From NCBI GenBank assembly GCA_016180645.1, contig JACPAV010000052.1, forward strand, positions 1 through 21,901: a stretch of DNA of 21,901 nt, written 5' to 3'. The DNA comes from Nitrospirota bacterium. GTDB lineage: Bacteria; JACPQY01. Positions within the stretch are counted from its first letter, which is position 1, and each line of letters begins with the position of its first letter. The notes under the pieces are model-generated. The model was not told where the DNA came from and ran no database searches. It saw nothing but the letters and a program-made list of their open reading frames with translations. The translations under genes were made by a program, and so were the position numbers. Of the stretch, positions 1-8,146 are shown piece after piece.

Positions 1-56
1 GTAGCGCCCGATTTTACATCGGGCGAGAGGTCGTCCGGTATGAAACCGGACGCTAC
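1..56. repeat. Two-hairpin palindromic element at the left edge
   Basis: The outer arms GTAGCG (1-6) and CGCTAC (51-56) are inverted repeats. Inside are two further hairpins: GCCCG (6-10) with CGGGC (20-24), and GTCCGGT (33-39) with ACCGGAC (45-51). The fold is a three-way junction, the same layout as the elements near 8.1, 10.5 and 18.4 kb. It lies downstream of the leftmost minus-strand gene and may act as a terminator or be a non-autonomous mobile repeat. The left border could extend beyond the window. Confidence 0.7.
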
Positions 57-134
57 GAAGAAAAGGATCCGGCCCGCGGCAGATGTAACCCTAATGATTG
101 AACAACCCCCAACCCGATCTGAACCCGAATCCCC

Positions 135-1655
135 TCACCCCCTCCATCTGAAATACCGCTCCAGCCATCGGCGCAACGAGGGGGTCAGCCGGGCCCGATT
201 GTAGGCGTCTCCCAACCGCTTGATCGCCTCCGATTGAGTTGGATAGGGGTGGATCGTTGCCGCGATCTTGGCGAGTCCCACGCCGGCCGTCATCGCCAGC
301 GAGAATTCTGAAATCATTTCTCCCGCGTGGGCGGCAACCACCGTGGCTCCGAGGATCCGGTCCGTTCCCGCTCGCAGATGGACCCGCGAAAAGCCTTCGG
401 TTTCGCCATCCAGCACCGCCCTGTCAATCTCGCGCAATTCGACGGTAAGAGTCTGAACCGGGATTCCGCGCTCTTTCGCCTCCCGTTCGTACAGACCCAC
501 GTGGGCGATTTCCGGATCGGTGTAGGTACACCATGGGATCGTCAACGCACTCGCCTTCTTTCGTCCGAAAAACAGGGCGTTCTGGACAACGATCCGCGCC
601 ATCGCGTCCGCCGCGTGAGTGAATTTGTACATTGAACAGATGTCCCCCGCCGCGTAGATGCGCGGATTGCTCGTCTGGAGCCTGTTCGACACCTTTACGC
701 CCGCCCTCGAATCGTATTCGACTCCGGCGGCCTCGAGGTTCAATCCCTCGACATTCGGCGCCCGGCCGACACCGACGAGAATCTCATCCACCTCGATGTG
801 CCCCGATTGCCCGGCGCATTCCAGCCGGATCTTCCTCGAATCGCCCTGCCTCTCCACGCTCAGGATCTTGCAGCCCAGAACCAGATTCACGGCATCCTTC
901 GCCAGTGCCGACTGCACTCGTTCCGCCGCGTCGCCGTCCTCCCGCATGAGAATGTGCGGCGCCGCCTCAAGCAGGTGTACTTTCGACCCGAACCGGGCGA
1001 ACGCCTGGGCCATCTCGCAGCCGATGGGCCCGCCCCCGATGACCGCCAGCCGCGGGGGGAGCCTCGTGAGTGAAAAGACCGACTCATTCGTGAGTGAACC
1101 GGCTTCGGCAAGACCAGGGATCGGCGGCACCGCCGCCCGCGCCCCGGTCGCAAGGACGGCCTTCTTGAAATGAAGTCGTCGTCCGTCGGCGCTGATGGTG
1201 GAAGGACCCTCGAACCGGGCGTCGGCGAGAAAGACATCCACGCCGAGCTTTCGGAATCGATCCACGGAATCGTTGGGACTGATCTGCGCCCGCAGGCGTC
1301 GCATTCTTTCCATGACCCTCGGAAAATCAACCCGGCCGCCGGCAGGGATGGTCGTGCCGAATTCGTCCGCGCGCCGCACTTCGGCCGCCGATCGGGACGC
1401 GCGTATCAGCGCCTTCGAGGGCACGCATCCCACGTTCAAGCAATCACCGCCCATCAGGTGCCGCTCCACAAGCGCAACCTTGGCCCCCAGCGAGGCGGCG
1501 GCGGAAGCCGTCACGAGTCCGGCGGTCCCCGCCCCGATCACCACGAGGTTGTACCGCGATGCCGGTTCAGGATTGATCCAGTCCGGTGGATGGGCATTGG
1601 CGAGCAGGGCTCGGTTGTACTCGTCGTCGGGTTTGAGGGACGGCGACGCTTTCAC
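135..1655 (-). CDS. FAD-dependent pyridine nucleotide-disulfide oxidoreductase (dihydrolipoamide dehydrogenase/MerA-like)
   Basis: A 506-residue class I flavoprotein disulfide reductase. The FAD-binding GAGTAG lies at residues 41-46. The redox-active pair is in GGDCLNVGCVPS (C72, C77). A second Rossmann motif, GGGPIGCE, marks the NAD(P)H domain, and the dimerisation domain ends with the HPYPTQSE catalytic His-Glu region. It lacks both the N-terminal HMA metal domain and the C-terminal vicinal Cys pair of true mercuric reductase, since it ends in RYFRWRG. Hg(II) reduction is therefore unlikely and the physiological disulfide substrate is unknown. The start codon overlaps the stop of the TVP38 gene (ATGA), so the two are probably translationally coupled. 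This pairing of TVP38-family and MerA-like genes is common in bacteria. It is the last gene of the PiT/rSAM-ArsM string. Confidence 0.9.
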   Translation of the reverse strand: MKASPSLKPDDEYNRALLANAHPPDWINPEPASRYNLVVIGAGTAGLVTASAAASLGAKVALVERHLMGGDCLNVGCVPSKALIRASRSAAEVRRADEFGTTIPAGGRVDFPRVMERMRRLRAQISPNDSVDRFRKLGVDVFLADARFEGPSTISADGRRLHFKKAVLATGARAAVPPIPGLAEAGSLTNESVFSLTRLPPRLAVIGGGPIGCEMAQAFARFGSKVHLLEAAPHILMREDGDAAERVQSALAKDAVNLVLGCKILSVERQGDSRKIRLECAGQSGHIEVDEILVGVGRAPNVEGLNLEAAGVEYDSRAGVKVSNRLQTSNPRIYAAGDICSMYKFTHAADAMARIVVQNALFFGRKKASALTIPWCTYTDPEIAHVGLYEREAKERGIPVQTLTVELREIDRAVLDGETEGFSRVHLRAGTDRILGATVVAAHAGEMISEFSLAMTAGVGLAKIAATIHPYPTQSEAIKRLGDAYNRARLTPSLRRWLERYFRWRG

Positions 1656-2290
1656 GGGGTGGGCAAACTTTCACGCAGGCTGCGCCGCGCAAGGCGGGTG
1701 ACAAAGAGCGTGACTCCGATCGTGGCCAGCAATCCCGCCCAATAGAACGCCTTTCCCGCGGTGCCTGCCTCCGGCGCCCTCCCCCCGATCAATTGCGTCG
1801 CTTCCGTGACCAACGATCCCAGGTATACATAAAGAAAAGTTCCAGGCAACATCCCGATGAAAGAGCCCAGGACGTACTTGGGGAGACTGATCCGCGTCAG
1901 ACCGAAGGCGTAGTTGACCAGCGTGAAGGGAAATATCGGGCTGAGTCGGATGAGCACGAGGATCTTAAGCGCCTCCCGGCCGATCGCTTGATCCAGCCCT
2001 TTGAATTTCGGACTACCCGCCATGCGCCGGCTGATCCAATCGCGGGCGAGGGTTCGCCCGAGAAGGAAGGCGCCCGTGGCGCCGAGCACACTGGCCGGTG
2101 AAACGATGGCGGTCCCGACCAGCGGTCCGTACACAAAACCCGCCGCCAGCGTGAGGATCGAGCCGGGCAGAAACGCGACGGTCGCTGCCGCATAGATCAC
2201 TACAAACGCCGTCGCCCCGATCGCGCCGGCGCCGCGGATCCAGTCAATGCCGGAGAGGGCCCAGTCGCTCAGCAGCACCCCGGCCCGCAC
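1652..2290 (-). CDS. TVP38/TMEM64 (DedA superfamily) inner-membrane protein
   Basis: A 212-residue multi-pass membrane protein. It shows the TVP38/TMEM64 (SNARE-associated/VTT domain) hallmarks: the FVYGPLVGTAIVSPASVLGA stretch, then a second re-entrant-type segment with LIRLSPIFPFTLVNYAFGLT and the following GMLPGTFLYVYLGS. A C-terminal helix is followed by a basic tail. The family is linked to lipid scrambling or membrane homeostasis, and the transported substrate here is unknown. Its 5' end overlaps the last 22 bases of the radical SAM-ArsM gene and its 3' end overlaps the oxidoreductase start by 4 bases, so it sits in the middle of an operon. Confidence 0.9.
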   Translation of the reverse strand: MRAGVLLSDWALSGIDWIRGAGAIGATAFVVIYAAATVAFLPGSILTLAAGFVYGPLVGTAIVSPASVLGATGAFLLGRTLARDWISRRMAGSPKFKGLDQAIGREALKILVLIRLSPIFPFTLVNYAFGLTRISLPKYVLGSFIGMLPGTFLYVYLGSLVTEATQLIGGRAPEAGTAGKAFYWAGLLATIGVTLFVTRLARRSLRESLPTP

Positions 2291-4827
2291 CTTTCCGACT
2301 CGGCTGCCGCCGTCTCCGCAATCTCAAACGCCAAGGTCTTCGCGTTTTCCTCCGCCTCCAGCACAACGAACGAACCCGCATACGGCGCATGCCTCAATTT
2401 CGCCGCCGTATCCGTGCAAACCTCCACCGGTTCGTTTCGCGGAAACAGGTGCCCCTCCTCGTCAATCGCCGCCTTGAACGGTCCCGCATAAATAGCCCGC
2501 TGGCCGATGTACCGGCAACCGTCCTTCTTCTCGAATTTGAATCCCTCGACCGTGATGGAAGAAAAATGAAGTCCCTCCACTTCCCTCCATGGTTTCTTGT
2601 CGATCAGGCGCAGGCCGTAGAAGCCGGACTTCTCCAAACCCGCGAGAAACTCCTCCTCGGTCAGCGCCCCGGTGATGCAGGCGCCGCGGAGCTGGATGTC
2701 CCTCTGAAGTTCCATCGAGACTGTGCGATCGGACACAATATCCGAGATGACCGCCCGACCGTGGTCCCTGAGCACTCTCCACATCTCGGCGAAGACCGCT
2801 TTCTTGTCCGGCGAAAGATTGATCACGCAATTGGACATGACCAGATCCGCAGTCCGGTCTTCCACCGGCACGTGCTCCAAGTATCCCTTCCGGAACTCCA
2901 CCGCGTTGTAGCCCAGGCGGTCGGCCACCTCGGTCCCACATCGGCGGGCCACGTCCAGCATTTCGTCCGTCATGTCGACCCCGATGGCGCGGCCGTTCGG
3001 TCCGACTTTCTTTGCCGCGATGAAGCAGTCGATCCCCGCGCCCGAGCCGAAGTCCACGACCACTTCGCCTTCCCGAATCCGGGCCGCGGCCACCGGCCCG
3101 CCGCAGCCGTAGAATCGGTCGATCACATCCTGGGGGATATGGCCCAAGTCCTCCGAGTCATATTTCACGGGGCAACAGAGCGCCTCCTGTGGTTCTTTCG
3201 CCGCGGCAGCGTAGAACGAACGAACGTCCTCCCGCATATGCGCGATGTCGGACGCGAGGTGGCACGACGAATGGCCCAGGGCCACGCCGTTCCGACCCCG
3301 CGTGAGCGCCGATTCCTGTCCGCAAAGGATCGCGTCGCCCATGGACCGCAAAACGACCGGGGCGTTGAAGCCCGATCGGGGATTCGGGGCACCCCCATCC
3401 CCCGCAAGATGCGCCGCCGAACTCGCCTCGCTGAGCAGGATGTCCTCCAGCGCGGTCTTATACAGATCGCAAAAGGGATCGTGGGCGTGGAAACCGTCGC
3501 CCGCGCGCCGCGACCGGCCGTTCTGGGAGTAGAAATAGCCGTGTTCAATCTCCCCCCCCCCGCAGATGAACCGCCACGTGCACGATCGGCACATCTCCTT
3601 ATTGATGACCGATACTTTGCGGGTTTCGGCCAGCACTTCAGAGCTCCTCCAGATCGACTCCAAGGGCGATTCCAAAACATTCCCGCAAGACAGCGCGGGA
3701 TAGCCGGCAGTCGAGGCCGACGGGAACACGCGCCCGTCGGCATAGACGCACAGGCTCTCAAAACCGGCGCTGGAGTGGTCCATCTTCACCCCGCGACGCC
3801 CGTGAATGCGGGCGCGGAAAGACTCGAAGTTGTCGACCGTCACGCCAACCTCCGCGCCCGCCTCTTTCGCTTCCCGGAGAACTTCAAGACATTCGAGCGC
3901 CGACAAGCTGAATTGACCGTTCATGGCCGCCGACCTTCCGCGGTGATGCGGCCAAATCAGGTGGTGGCTTTTCACGCCCAGGGTCGCGAGCAGACGCGTG
4001 ACCTCCGCAACCTTGTGCCGGTTGGCGGCATTCACAACCGTTGTGACAATCGGTGCAAAGCCAGCCGCCTGCGCCGATCGGATTCCGCGAAGGATGGGAT
4101 CGAAGCTGCCCTTCCCTCGGATCGGGTCGTTTGTTTCCGCATCCGGCCCGTCCAGGCTGATTTGGAGGACCAACGGGCGCCCGGAGTAATCCCGTAATCG
4201 ATCCAGCGTCGGCCCTTTGAAAAGCATCCCATTGGTCAGGATGACCAGTTTCCGGTCGGGACGGCTCAGGACGAAATCCATCAGCTCGAAAATATCTTTG
4301 CGCAGGAACGGCTCGCCTCCCGTGAAGTAGACCTGGCCGGTTCCCAGATCGAACGACTGCCGTAGGATGGCTTTCCACTGATCCGTGGAGAGTCCCTGAT
4401 CCTCCTTCGGACCGGAAGAAACGAGGCAGTGGGAACACGAAAGATTGCAGGAATTGTTGAGATGGAGCCAGATCTCGCGGAGACCCGTGAGTTGGAGAAT
4501 CTCGCTTCGCCCTAGATAGCCCGGCCGCGCCGCAAACGGCTCGTCGCTCACGAAGCCCGCGCGGGCGGCATCCTTGATGAACGTTGCGCAATGGACCCAA
4601 GCGGCGGCCGTGGGTGTTCCCGTCTCAGCGGAGTACCTTCGGACAACGGCGTCGAATGACGTTGTTCCATCCAGCCCTTCGAGAATCTTCGCTCCTCGCG
4701 AATCCGTGCTGATCCAGTTCGGCCCCTCGGGATCCAGGAAGACGACCATTCCATCCCGCTCCTTCCGAACGAAATCCGGCACGTGCCAAACCGTTTGATC
4801 GGTGAACAGCATTTGCGAACGATCCAT
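2269..4827 (-). CDS. PqqD-like/radical SAM/SPASM - ArsM-type methyltransferase fusion protein
   Basis: About 852 residues with at least three modules. Residues 10-100 resemble a PqqD/RRE-like domain. A radical SAM domain follows, with CNLSCSHC (C127, C131, C134) and FTGGEP at 168-173. Next is a SPASM-like Cys set (C360, C381, C413, C416, C422, C453) for auxiliary Fe-S clusters. After a linker the C-terminal third (about 545-852) is an ArsM-like SAM methyltransferase: CCPVKYD (C551/C552), SAM loop [10 protein letters not shown] (591-600), SNCVINL (C667), GACITGAL (C717) and a terminal CGPGCC. The three ArsM As(III)-binding cysteine positions appear conserved. The start at 4827 was chosen because GGAGG lies about 7 bases upstream and just follows the Pit stop; a longer frame reaches 4944 but would overlap Pit. 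The likely role is arsenic methylation plus a radical modification. The radical SAM substrate is unknown. Confidence 0.88.
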   Translation of the reverse strand: MDRSQMLFTDQTVWHVPDFVRKERDGMVVFLDPEGPNWISTDSRGAKILEGLDGTTSFDAVVRRYSAETGTPTAAAWVHCATFIKDAARAGFVSDEPFAARPGYLGRSEILQLTGLREIWLHLNNSCNLSCSHCLVSSGPKEDQGLSTDQWKAILRQSFDLGTGQVYFTGGEPFLRKDIFELMDFVLSRPDRKLVILTNGMLFKGPTLDRLRDYSGRPLVLQISLDGPDAETNDPIRGKGSFDPILRGIRSAQAAGFAPIVTTVVNAANRHKVAEVTRLLATLGVKSHHLIWPHHRGRSAAMNGQFSLSALECLEVLREAKEAGAEVGVTVDNFESFRARIHGRRGVKMDHSSAGFESLCVYADGRVFPSASTAGYPALSCGNVLESPLESIWRSSEVLAETRKVSVINKEMCRSCTWRFICGGGEIEHGYFYSQNGRSRRAGDGFHAHDPFCDLYKTALEDILLSEASSAAHLAGDGGAPNPRSGFNAPVVLRSMGDAILCGQESALTRGRNGVALGHSSCHLASDIAHMREDVRSFYAAAAKEPQEALCCPVKYDSEDLGHIPQDVIDRFYGCGGPVAAARIREGEVVVDFGSGAGIDCFIAAKKVGPNGRAIGVDMTDEMLDVARRCGTEVADRLGYNAVEFRKGYLEHVPVEDRTADLVMSNCVINLSPDKKAVFAEMWRVLRDHGRAVISDIVSDRTVSMELQRDIQLRGACITGALTEEEFLAGLEKSGFYGLRLIDKKPWREVEGLHFSSITVEGFKFEKKDGCRYIGQRAIYAGPFKAAIDEEGHLFPRNEPVEVCTDTAAKLRHAPYAGSFVVLEAEENAKTLAFEIAETAAAESERCGPGCC

Positions 4828-4841
4828 ATCTCTGCCTCCCA

Positions 4842-5966
4842 TCATAAATATTCGACGCCCAGCCAGTATGCCCCCGCCGAAAAGGCCGCGGAAAGCGGCA
4901 GCGTGATGACCCATGCAAGCACGATTTTCCGCACCACGCCCCACCGCGCCCCGCCTCCGACCGCGCCGATGCCCAGGAGCGACCCCACGGACACGTGCGT
5001 CGTGGAAACCGGCAACCCGAAGAGGGAGGCCGAGACGACAAGAGCGGCGGTGACCAGGTTTCCCGAGAGAGCCTGACCGTGATTCATCTCCGTGATCCGC
5101 CGGCTCATGGTATCCGCCACGCGTTTCGCGGCGAGCAGGCCGCCCGCCGCAATGGCCATCGCCACGAACAGATTCGATCCCGGCGAGGCAACGGCACCCG
5201 TCGCAAGCAGCAAGGCCACCATCTTCGGAGTATCGTTCAACCCTCGCGCAAAGCTCACGACGCCCGCGGATGCAAAGTGCGCGCCGCCGAGTACAGCCTG
5301 AATCGACACCCCCAGCATTCGCCCCCGGTAGCGTTCGGCGCAGGCGCCGACTGAATCGGATCGTACGGTAATCATCCTTCGCGCGATCGCCGCCCCCTCA
5401 CCCGCCGGACTCAGGCCGACGGCCACCACCTGCTCTTCCTCCCCTACGCAAATGCAAAACTCCTTTTCAATCCCCAGCCGTTTTCGAGCGGAGGTCGCCA
5501 CACCATAGGTCAGCACGGTCAGCACCCCGGCAATCAGCGGGGACACGAGCAGCGGCACGAAAAAGTCGAATCCGAGCGCGGACCAATGAAGGCCCGAACC
5601 CGCGGCTGCGAGACCGGCGCCCGCGAGGGCGCCCACCAAGGCGTGCGTGGTTGAAATCGGGAACCCCCTCCACGTGGCGAGCAGGACCGTCAGCGCAGCG
5701 CCGAGAGCCACGGCCAAGACAAACGAAGGTTCACCCGCGATCGCATCGGGCACAAGCCCCTTGCCGCTGAATCTCCTACCCAACTCGCCCGCCAGGAAAA
5801 TCGCCCCGAGCGATCCCGCCAGCGTGGCCGCCGTCGCCCACGTCAACGCGCGCCGGTAATTCGCCGTCCCGCTCCCGACCAGCGTGGCCACGCCCTTGAA
5901 GTTGTCATTCGCTCCATTCGCGAACGCAACCAACATCGCCACGACGATCAGTCCAATCTCCAACAT
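4842..5966 (-). CDS. PiT-family inorganic phosphate transporter
   Basis: About 374 residues with roughly ten hydrophobic segments in two homologous halves. The N-terminal half carries the PiT signature around FANGANDN and ISTTHALVGALAGAG. The C-terminal half carries LNDTPKMVALLLATG and VSTTHVSVGSLLGIGA. It is expected to import phosphate, probably as a metal-phosphate complex with cation coupling. Pit-type carriers also admit arsenate, which suits the ArsM-like gene directly downstream (overlap or no gap). I chose the ATG at 5966 because the hydrophobic first helix begins there (MLEIGLIVVAML). An in-frame ATG at 5996 would add ten residues. The 126 bases upstream separate it from the heme barrel gene and show no obvious terminator. 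Confidence 0.9.
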   Translation of the reverse strand: MLEIGLIVVAMLVAFANGANDNFKGVATLVGSGTANYRRALTWATAATLAGSLGAIFLAGELGRRFSGKGLVPDAIAGEPSFVLAVALGAALTVLLATWRGFPISTTHALVGALAGAGLAAAGSGLHWSALGFDFFVPLLVSPLIAGVLTVLTYGVATSARKRLGIEKEFCICVGEEEQVVAVGLSPAGEGAAIARRMITVRSDSVGACAERYRGRMLGVSIQAVLGGAHFASAGVVSFARGLNDTPKMVALLLATGAVASPGSNLFVAMAIAAGGLLAAKRVADTMSRRITEMNHGQALSGNLVTAALVVSASLFGLPVSTTHVSVGSLLGIGAVGGGARWGVVRKIVLAWVITLPLSAAFSAGAYWLGVEYL

Positions 5967-6122
5967 GATATCCGTCCGTGGTCCCGCCACCCCCATTCGT
6001 TACGCCCATGGACGGGCCGCACCCGAAGCTGCTCAGAGGCGCCCGGAAGGCATCTCAATGCTCTGCGCGGGGTGCGCCGTGGTCCTCCTGTCAATCAGAG
6101 ACCGCAGAACCTCCGTCGATCC

Positions 6123-7565
6123 TCAAAAAGCAAATTCCCAGCCGATCCTGGCGGCATGCGCCTCCACCGCATCAGATCCCGACGACCTCATGTAGTGATA
6201 TTCGGCAACCCATCGCTGAAACTCCCACGGCGAGGCAAACCCCACGGTCACGGCGCGCGTCCCGCCCCCTCGGGCGTCCGAAGGATCGAAGAAGTCATAG
6301 CGAACCAAGGGCGTGAAATTGTCCCACAGGGCGATATCGACTTCACCGAAGAATCCCTTGCTGTTGATCGGTACCCTTTCGCCACCCGATTCGACCATGT
6401 CCCGCCCCCCCCCTATTCCGGCGAGCAGATGCAGTGCGTCGATGGGAGGATAGTTCGCAACGATGGCGCCGCGCCAGAAACCGTTTCGAAAGGTTTCGGA
6501 GTCTGGGTCAGATGCGTCCTTGGGTTCGTCCACGCTCCCCAAGTATCCAACGATTTCCACGGCCCCGCCGGTGTCTCCGACAAACTGAACGAGGTTGAAC
6601 GCCGCGTCCACGCGGTTGTTATCTCTGGAGAAACCTGCCGTTCCGCTCCCATCTGAGGCAAGCCCGTTGAAGACCGTGATGGAGGCCAAGGTATCCTCAC
6701 GGCCGCCGCCGAGCATCACCCCGATCTGGCTCGGATACGCGAAGGAAAAAGTCTTTCCCGCGGCGGGTGTGGCGGTTACAAGGGGTTCCGTAAAAGTGAC
6801 GGAGTTGTCCAGGCCCGCCCATCCCTCCACGGGATGCATGATCCCGGCTTTGACCTGGAAGAACCGATCTTCCTGCCCGAACGTGGCGCGCACATTGCCC
6901 ATGTGGACGTCCGCCTTTCCGCTGTCCGCGGCGAGCCGCACGTCGAAAAAGGTTGAGTAGTACCGCCCGAACGGCGCGCTGGAGAAAATGTCGACTTCAG
7001 GCGCGGAAAAACCGATCCTGGTCTTGGAAGAGTCCGTTCCCAACACCCCGGCCGTTTCCGCATCTCGTCTGGGAGACTTCTCTCGGCGGATTGGAGCGAC
7101 CCCGAGCGGGATGGAGCCGATGTTGACCTCCGCCGCGGGGACGGCGTCTTCTTTGTTGCAGAAGATCGTGATCCCCGTGCTCCCTCCGTGGGTGTGACCG
7201 GGGACATCCACACTCTCCACGAACACCTCCTTGTCCACGCACCGGGAGGAGCGAGTCACATTGAATGACAGGCCGCCCTTCATGGCGAAAGCATCGAGGA
7301 GCCGTTTGAGACCGGGGCCTTCTTCGCCGTTGATTTCTTGAGGAGTGCGATAGCCCATCGCGCGGAACATGAACCCGAATTTGTTCAGCCGGGGCCAGGA
7401 ATCGTGGCAACGATGACACGGCATCTTTTCGCGGCGGGCGAAAGCGGGGATGGCATGGGCCTCCCGCGGGACGGCGTGCCAGGCGGTCATCGCCAACGCC
7501 AGGCCCGCCATGATCCGGGCGGTGCAGCTACCCAGCCTCAGTCGTAAGGGGTGGGCGCCAGTCAT
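6123..7565 (-). CDS. Outer-membrane beta-barrel protein with one N-terminal c-type heme site
   Basis: About 480 residues from the ATG at 7565. A signal peptide (hydrophobic IMAGLALAMTAWHAV, cleavage after AHA) is followed by IPAFARREKMPCHRCH, with one CxxCH heme site at about C50-H54. The remainder has alternating hydrophobic/polar strands and Gly/Asp-rich turns typical of an outer-membrane barrel and ends in WEFAF, a terminal Phe as expected for Bam recognition. The N-terminal motif PxFAxREKMxCxxCH is very close to that of the barrel protein at 8147-9262, so the two share a heme-plug design. Longer (7616) and shorter (7511) starts are possible. The chosen one gives a normal signal peptide and overlaps the preceding gene by 38 bases. 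It may be an electron or solute conduit across the outer membrane; substrate unknown. Confidence 0.75.
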   Translation of the reverse strand: MTGAHPLRLRLGSCTARIMAGLALAMTAWHAVPREAHAIPAFARREKMPCHRCHDSWPRLNKFGFMFRAMGYRTPQEINGEEGPGLKRLLDAFAMKGGLSFNVTRSSRCVDKEVFVESVDVPGHTHGGSTGITIFCNKEDAVPAAEVNIGSIPLGVAPIRREKSPRRDAETAGVLGTDSSKTRIGFSAPEVDIFSSAPFGRYYSTFFDVRLAADSGKADVHMGNVRATFGQEDRFFQVKAGIMHPVEGWAGLDNSVTFTEPLVTATPAAGKTFSFAYPSQIGVMLGGGREDTLASITVFNGLASDGSGTAGFSRDNNRVDAAFNLVQFVGDTGGAVEIVGYLGSVDEPKDASDPDSETFRNGFWRGAIVANYPPIDALHLLAGIGGGRDMVESGGERVPINSKGFFGEVDIALWDNFTPLVRYDFFDPSDARGGGTRAVTVGFASPWEFQRWVAEYHYMRSSGSDAVEAHAARIGWEFAF

Positions 7566-7959
7566 CTTGCAGCGCAGCCGCTTTCCGAATCCAACGCCGG
7601 AATTCCGGATACGCATCCAGTATGAGTTTCCAACCCGCTCGACTGATAAAGGTGACCCCCACCTTGCCTGCCGCCTGCGTGGAAACGGTGAGTTCGCTGT
7701 TGCTCATCAGCGCGTGAACTCCCAGGAGGCACGGCTCGCTGCAATCTCCTACCCCGGCGCCTCCTCTGAGGAACGAAAGATGTCCGGTTTCGTGCAGGTA
7801 GACTCCGAGTGGCCGATGACCTTCATAGGCGATCACCTGACCCGACCGGAAACATTGTCCGGTACCTCGGCCTTTGATTACGAAGGCAAGGGCGGGACTC
7901 GGAAGGCGGCTAATGGGGATGGTGGGCGCCGGGATCGAAAGGCCCGATGGCCCTCGAAT
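7528..7959 (-). CDS. Small cyclic-nucleotide-binding-like (Crp/Fnr sensor domain) protein, start unclear
   Basis: The C-terminal about 105 residues of this frame look like a Crp-type beta-roll: FRSGQVIAYEGHRPLGVYL, then HLSFLRGG, a short loop region and SNSELTVSTQA, ending in helix-like DAYPEFRRWIRKAA. No helix-turn-helix follows, so it is a stand-alone sensor domain rather than a transcription factor. The usual phosphate-binding GE...R cassette is not evident, so cNMP binding is doubtful. The open frame has no ATG, and no GTG or TTG, before the domain. An ATT at 7959 with a purine-rich AAGGCGCCGGAG just upstream is the best guess. The frame stays open through the palindromic element at 8021-8146 into the antisense-frame shadow of the next gene, so the true 5' end may have been lost. 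Confidence 0.55.
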   Translation of the reverse strand: MRGPSGLSIPAPTIPISRLPSPALAFVIKGRGTGQCFRSGQVIAYEGHRPLGVYLHETGHLSFLRGGAGVGDCSEPCLLGVHALMSNSELTVSTQAAGKVGVTFISRAGWKLILDAYPEFRRWIRKAAALQDDWRPPLTTEAG

Positions 7960-8020
7960 CTCCGGCGCCTTACCACAGTCCCCTGCCCTATGAGATGCGG
8001 CCGCATGCCCGGCCGGATTA

Positions 8021-8146
8021 GAGCCTATCCCAAAACCTGACGAGGGAGAGGCGGGTTCCGCGGAGCCTGAAGGCTCCGCTACAGGTGAAACACAGCTTCT
8101 CCGTAGCGGGCCCTTTAGGGTCCGCGATACGTTTTGGGACAGGCTC
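8021..8146. repeat. 126-bp MITE-like element with 16-bp terminal inverted repeats
   Basis: GAGCCTATCCCAAAAC (8021-8036) and GTTTTGGGACAGGCTC (8131-8146) are inverted repeats with one mismatch. Inside are two strong hairpins: GCGGAGCCT/AGGCTCCGC (8060-8068 with 8071-8079, loop GA) and GCGGGCCCT/AGGGTCCGC (8106-8114 with 8117-8125, one G-T pair). It contains no ORF. It lies exactly between the stop of the 8147-9262 gene and the start region of the cyclic-nucleotide-like gene. A clear target duplication was not found. Confidence 0.85.

Noticed and set aside
135-1655. Mercuric reductase (merA)
   Set aside because: The GGxCxNxGCVPS motif is shared by the whole family. The C-terminal Cys pair and N-terminal metal domain needed for mercury are absent, and no merR or merT is nearby.
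2389-4197. 602-codon plus-strand open frame
   Set aside because: It is antisense to the radical SAM-ArsM gene, has no domain resemblance, and has Arg/His/Pro-rich composition typical of a high-GC shadow.
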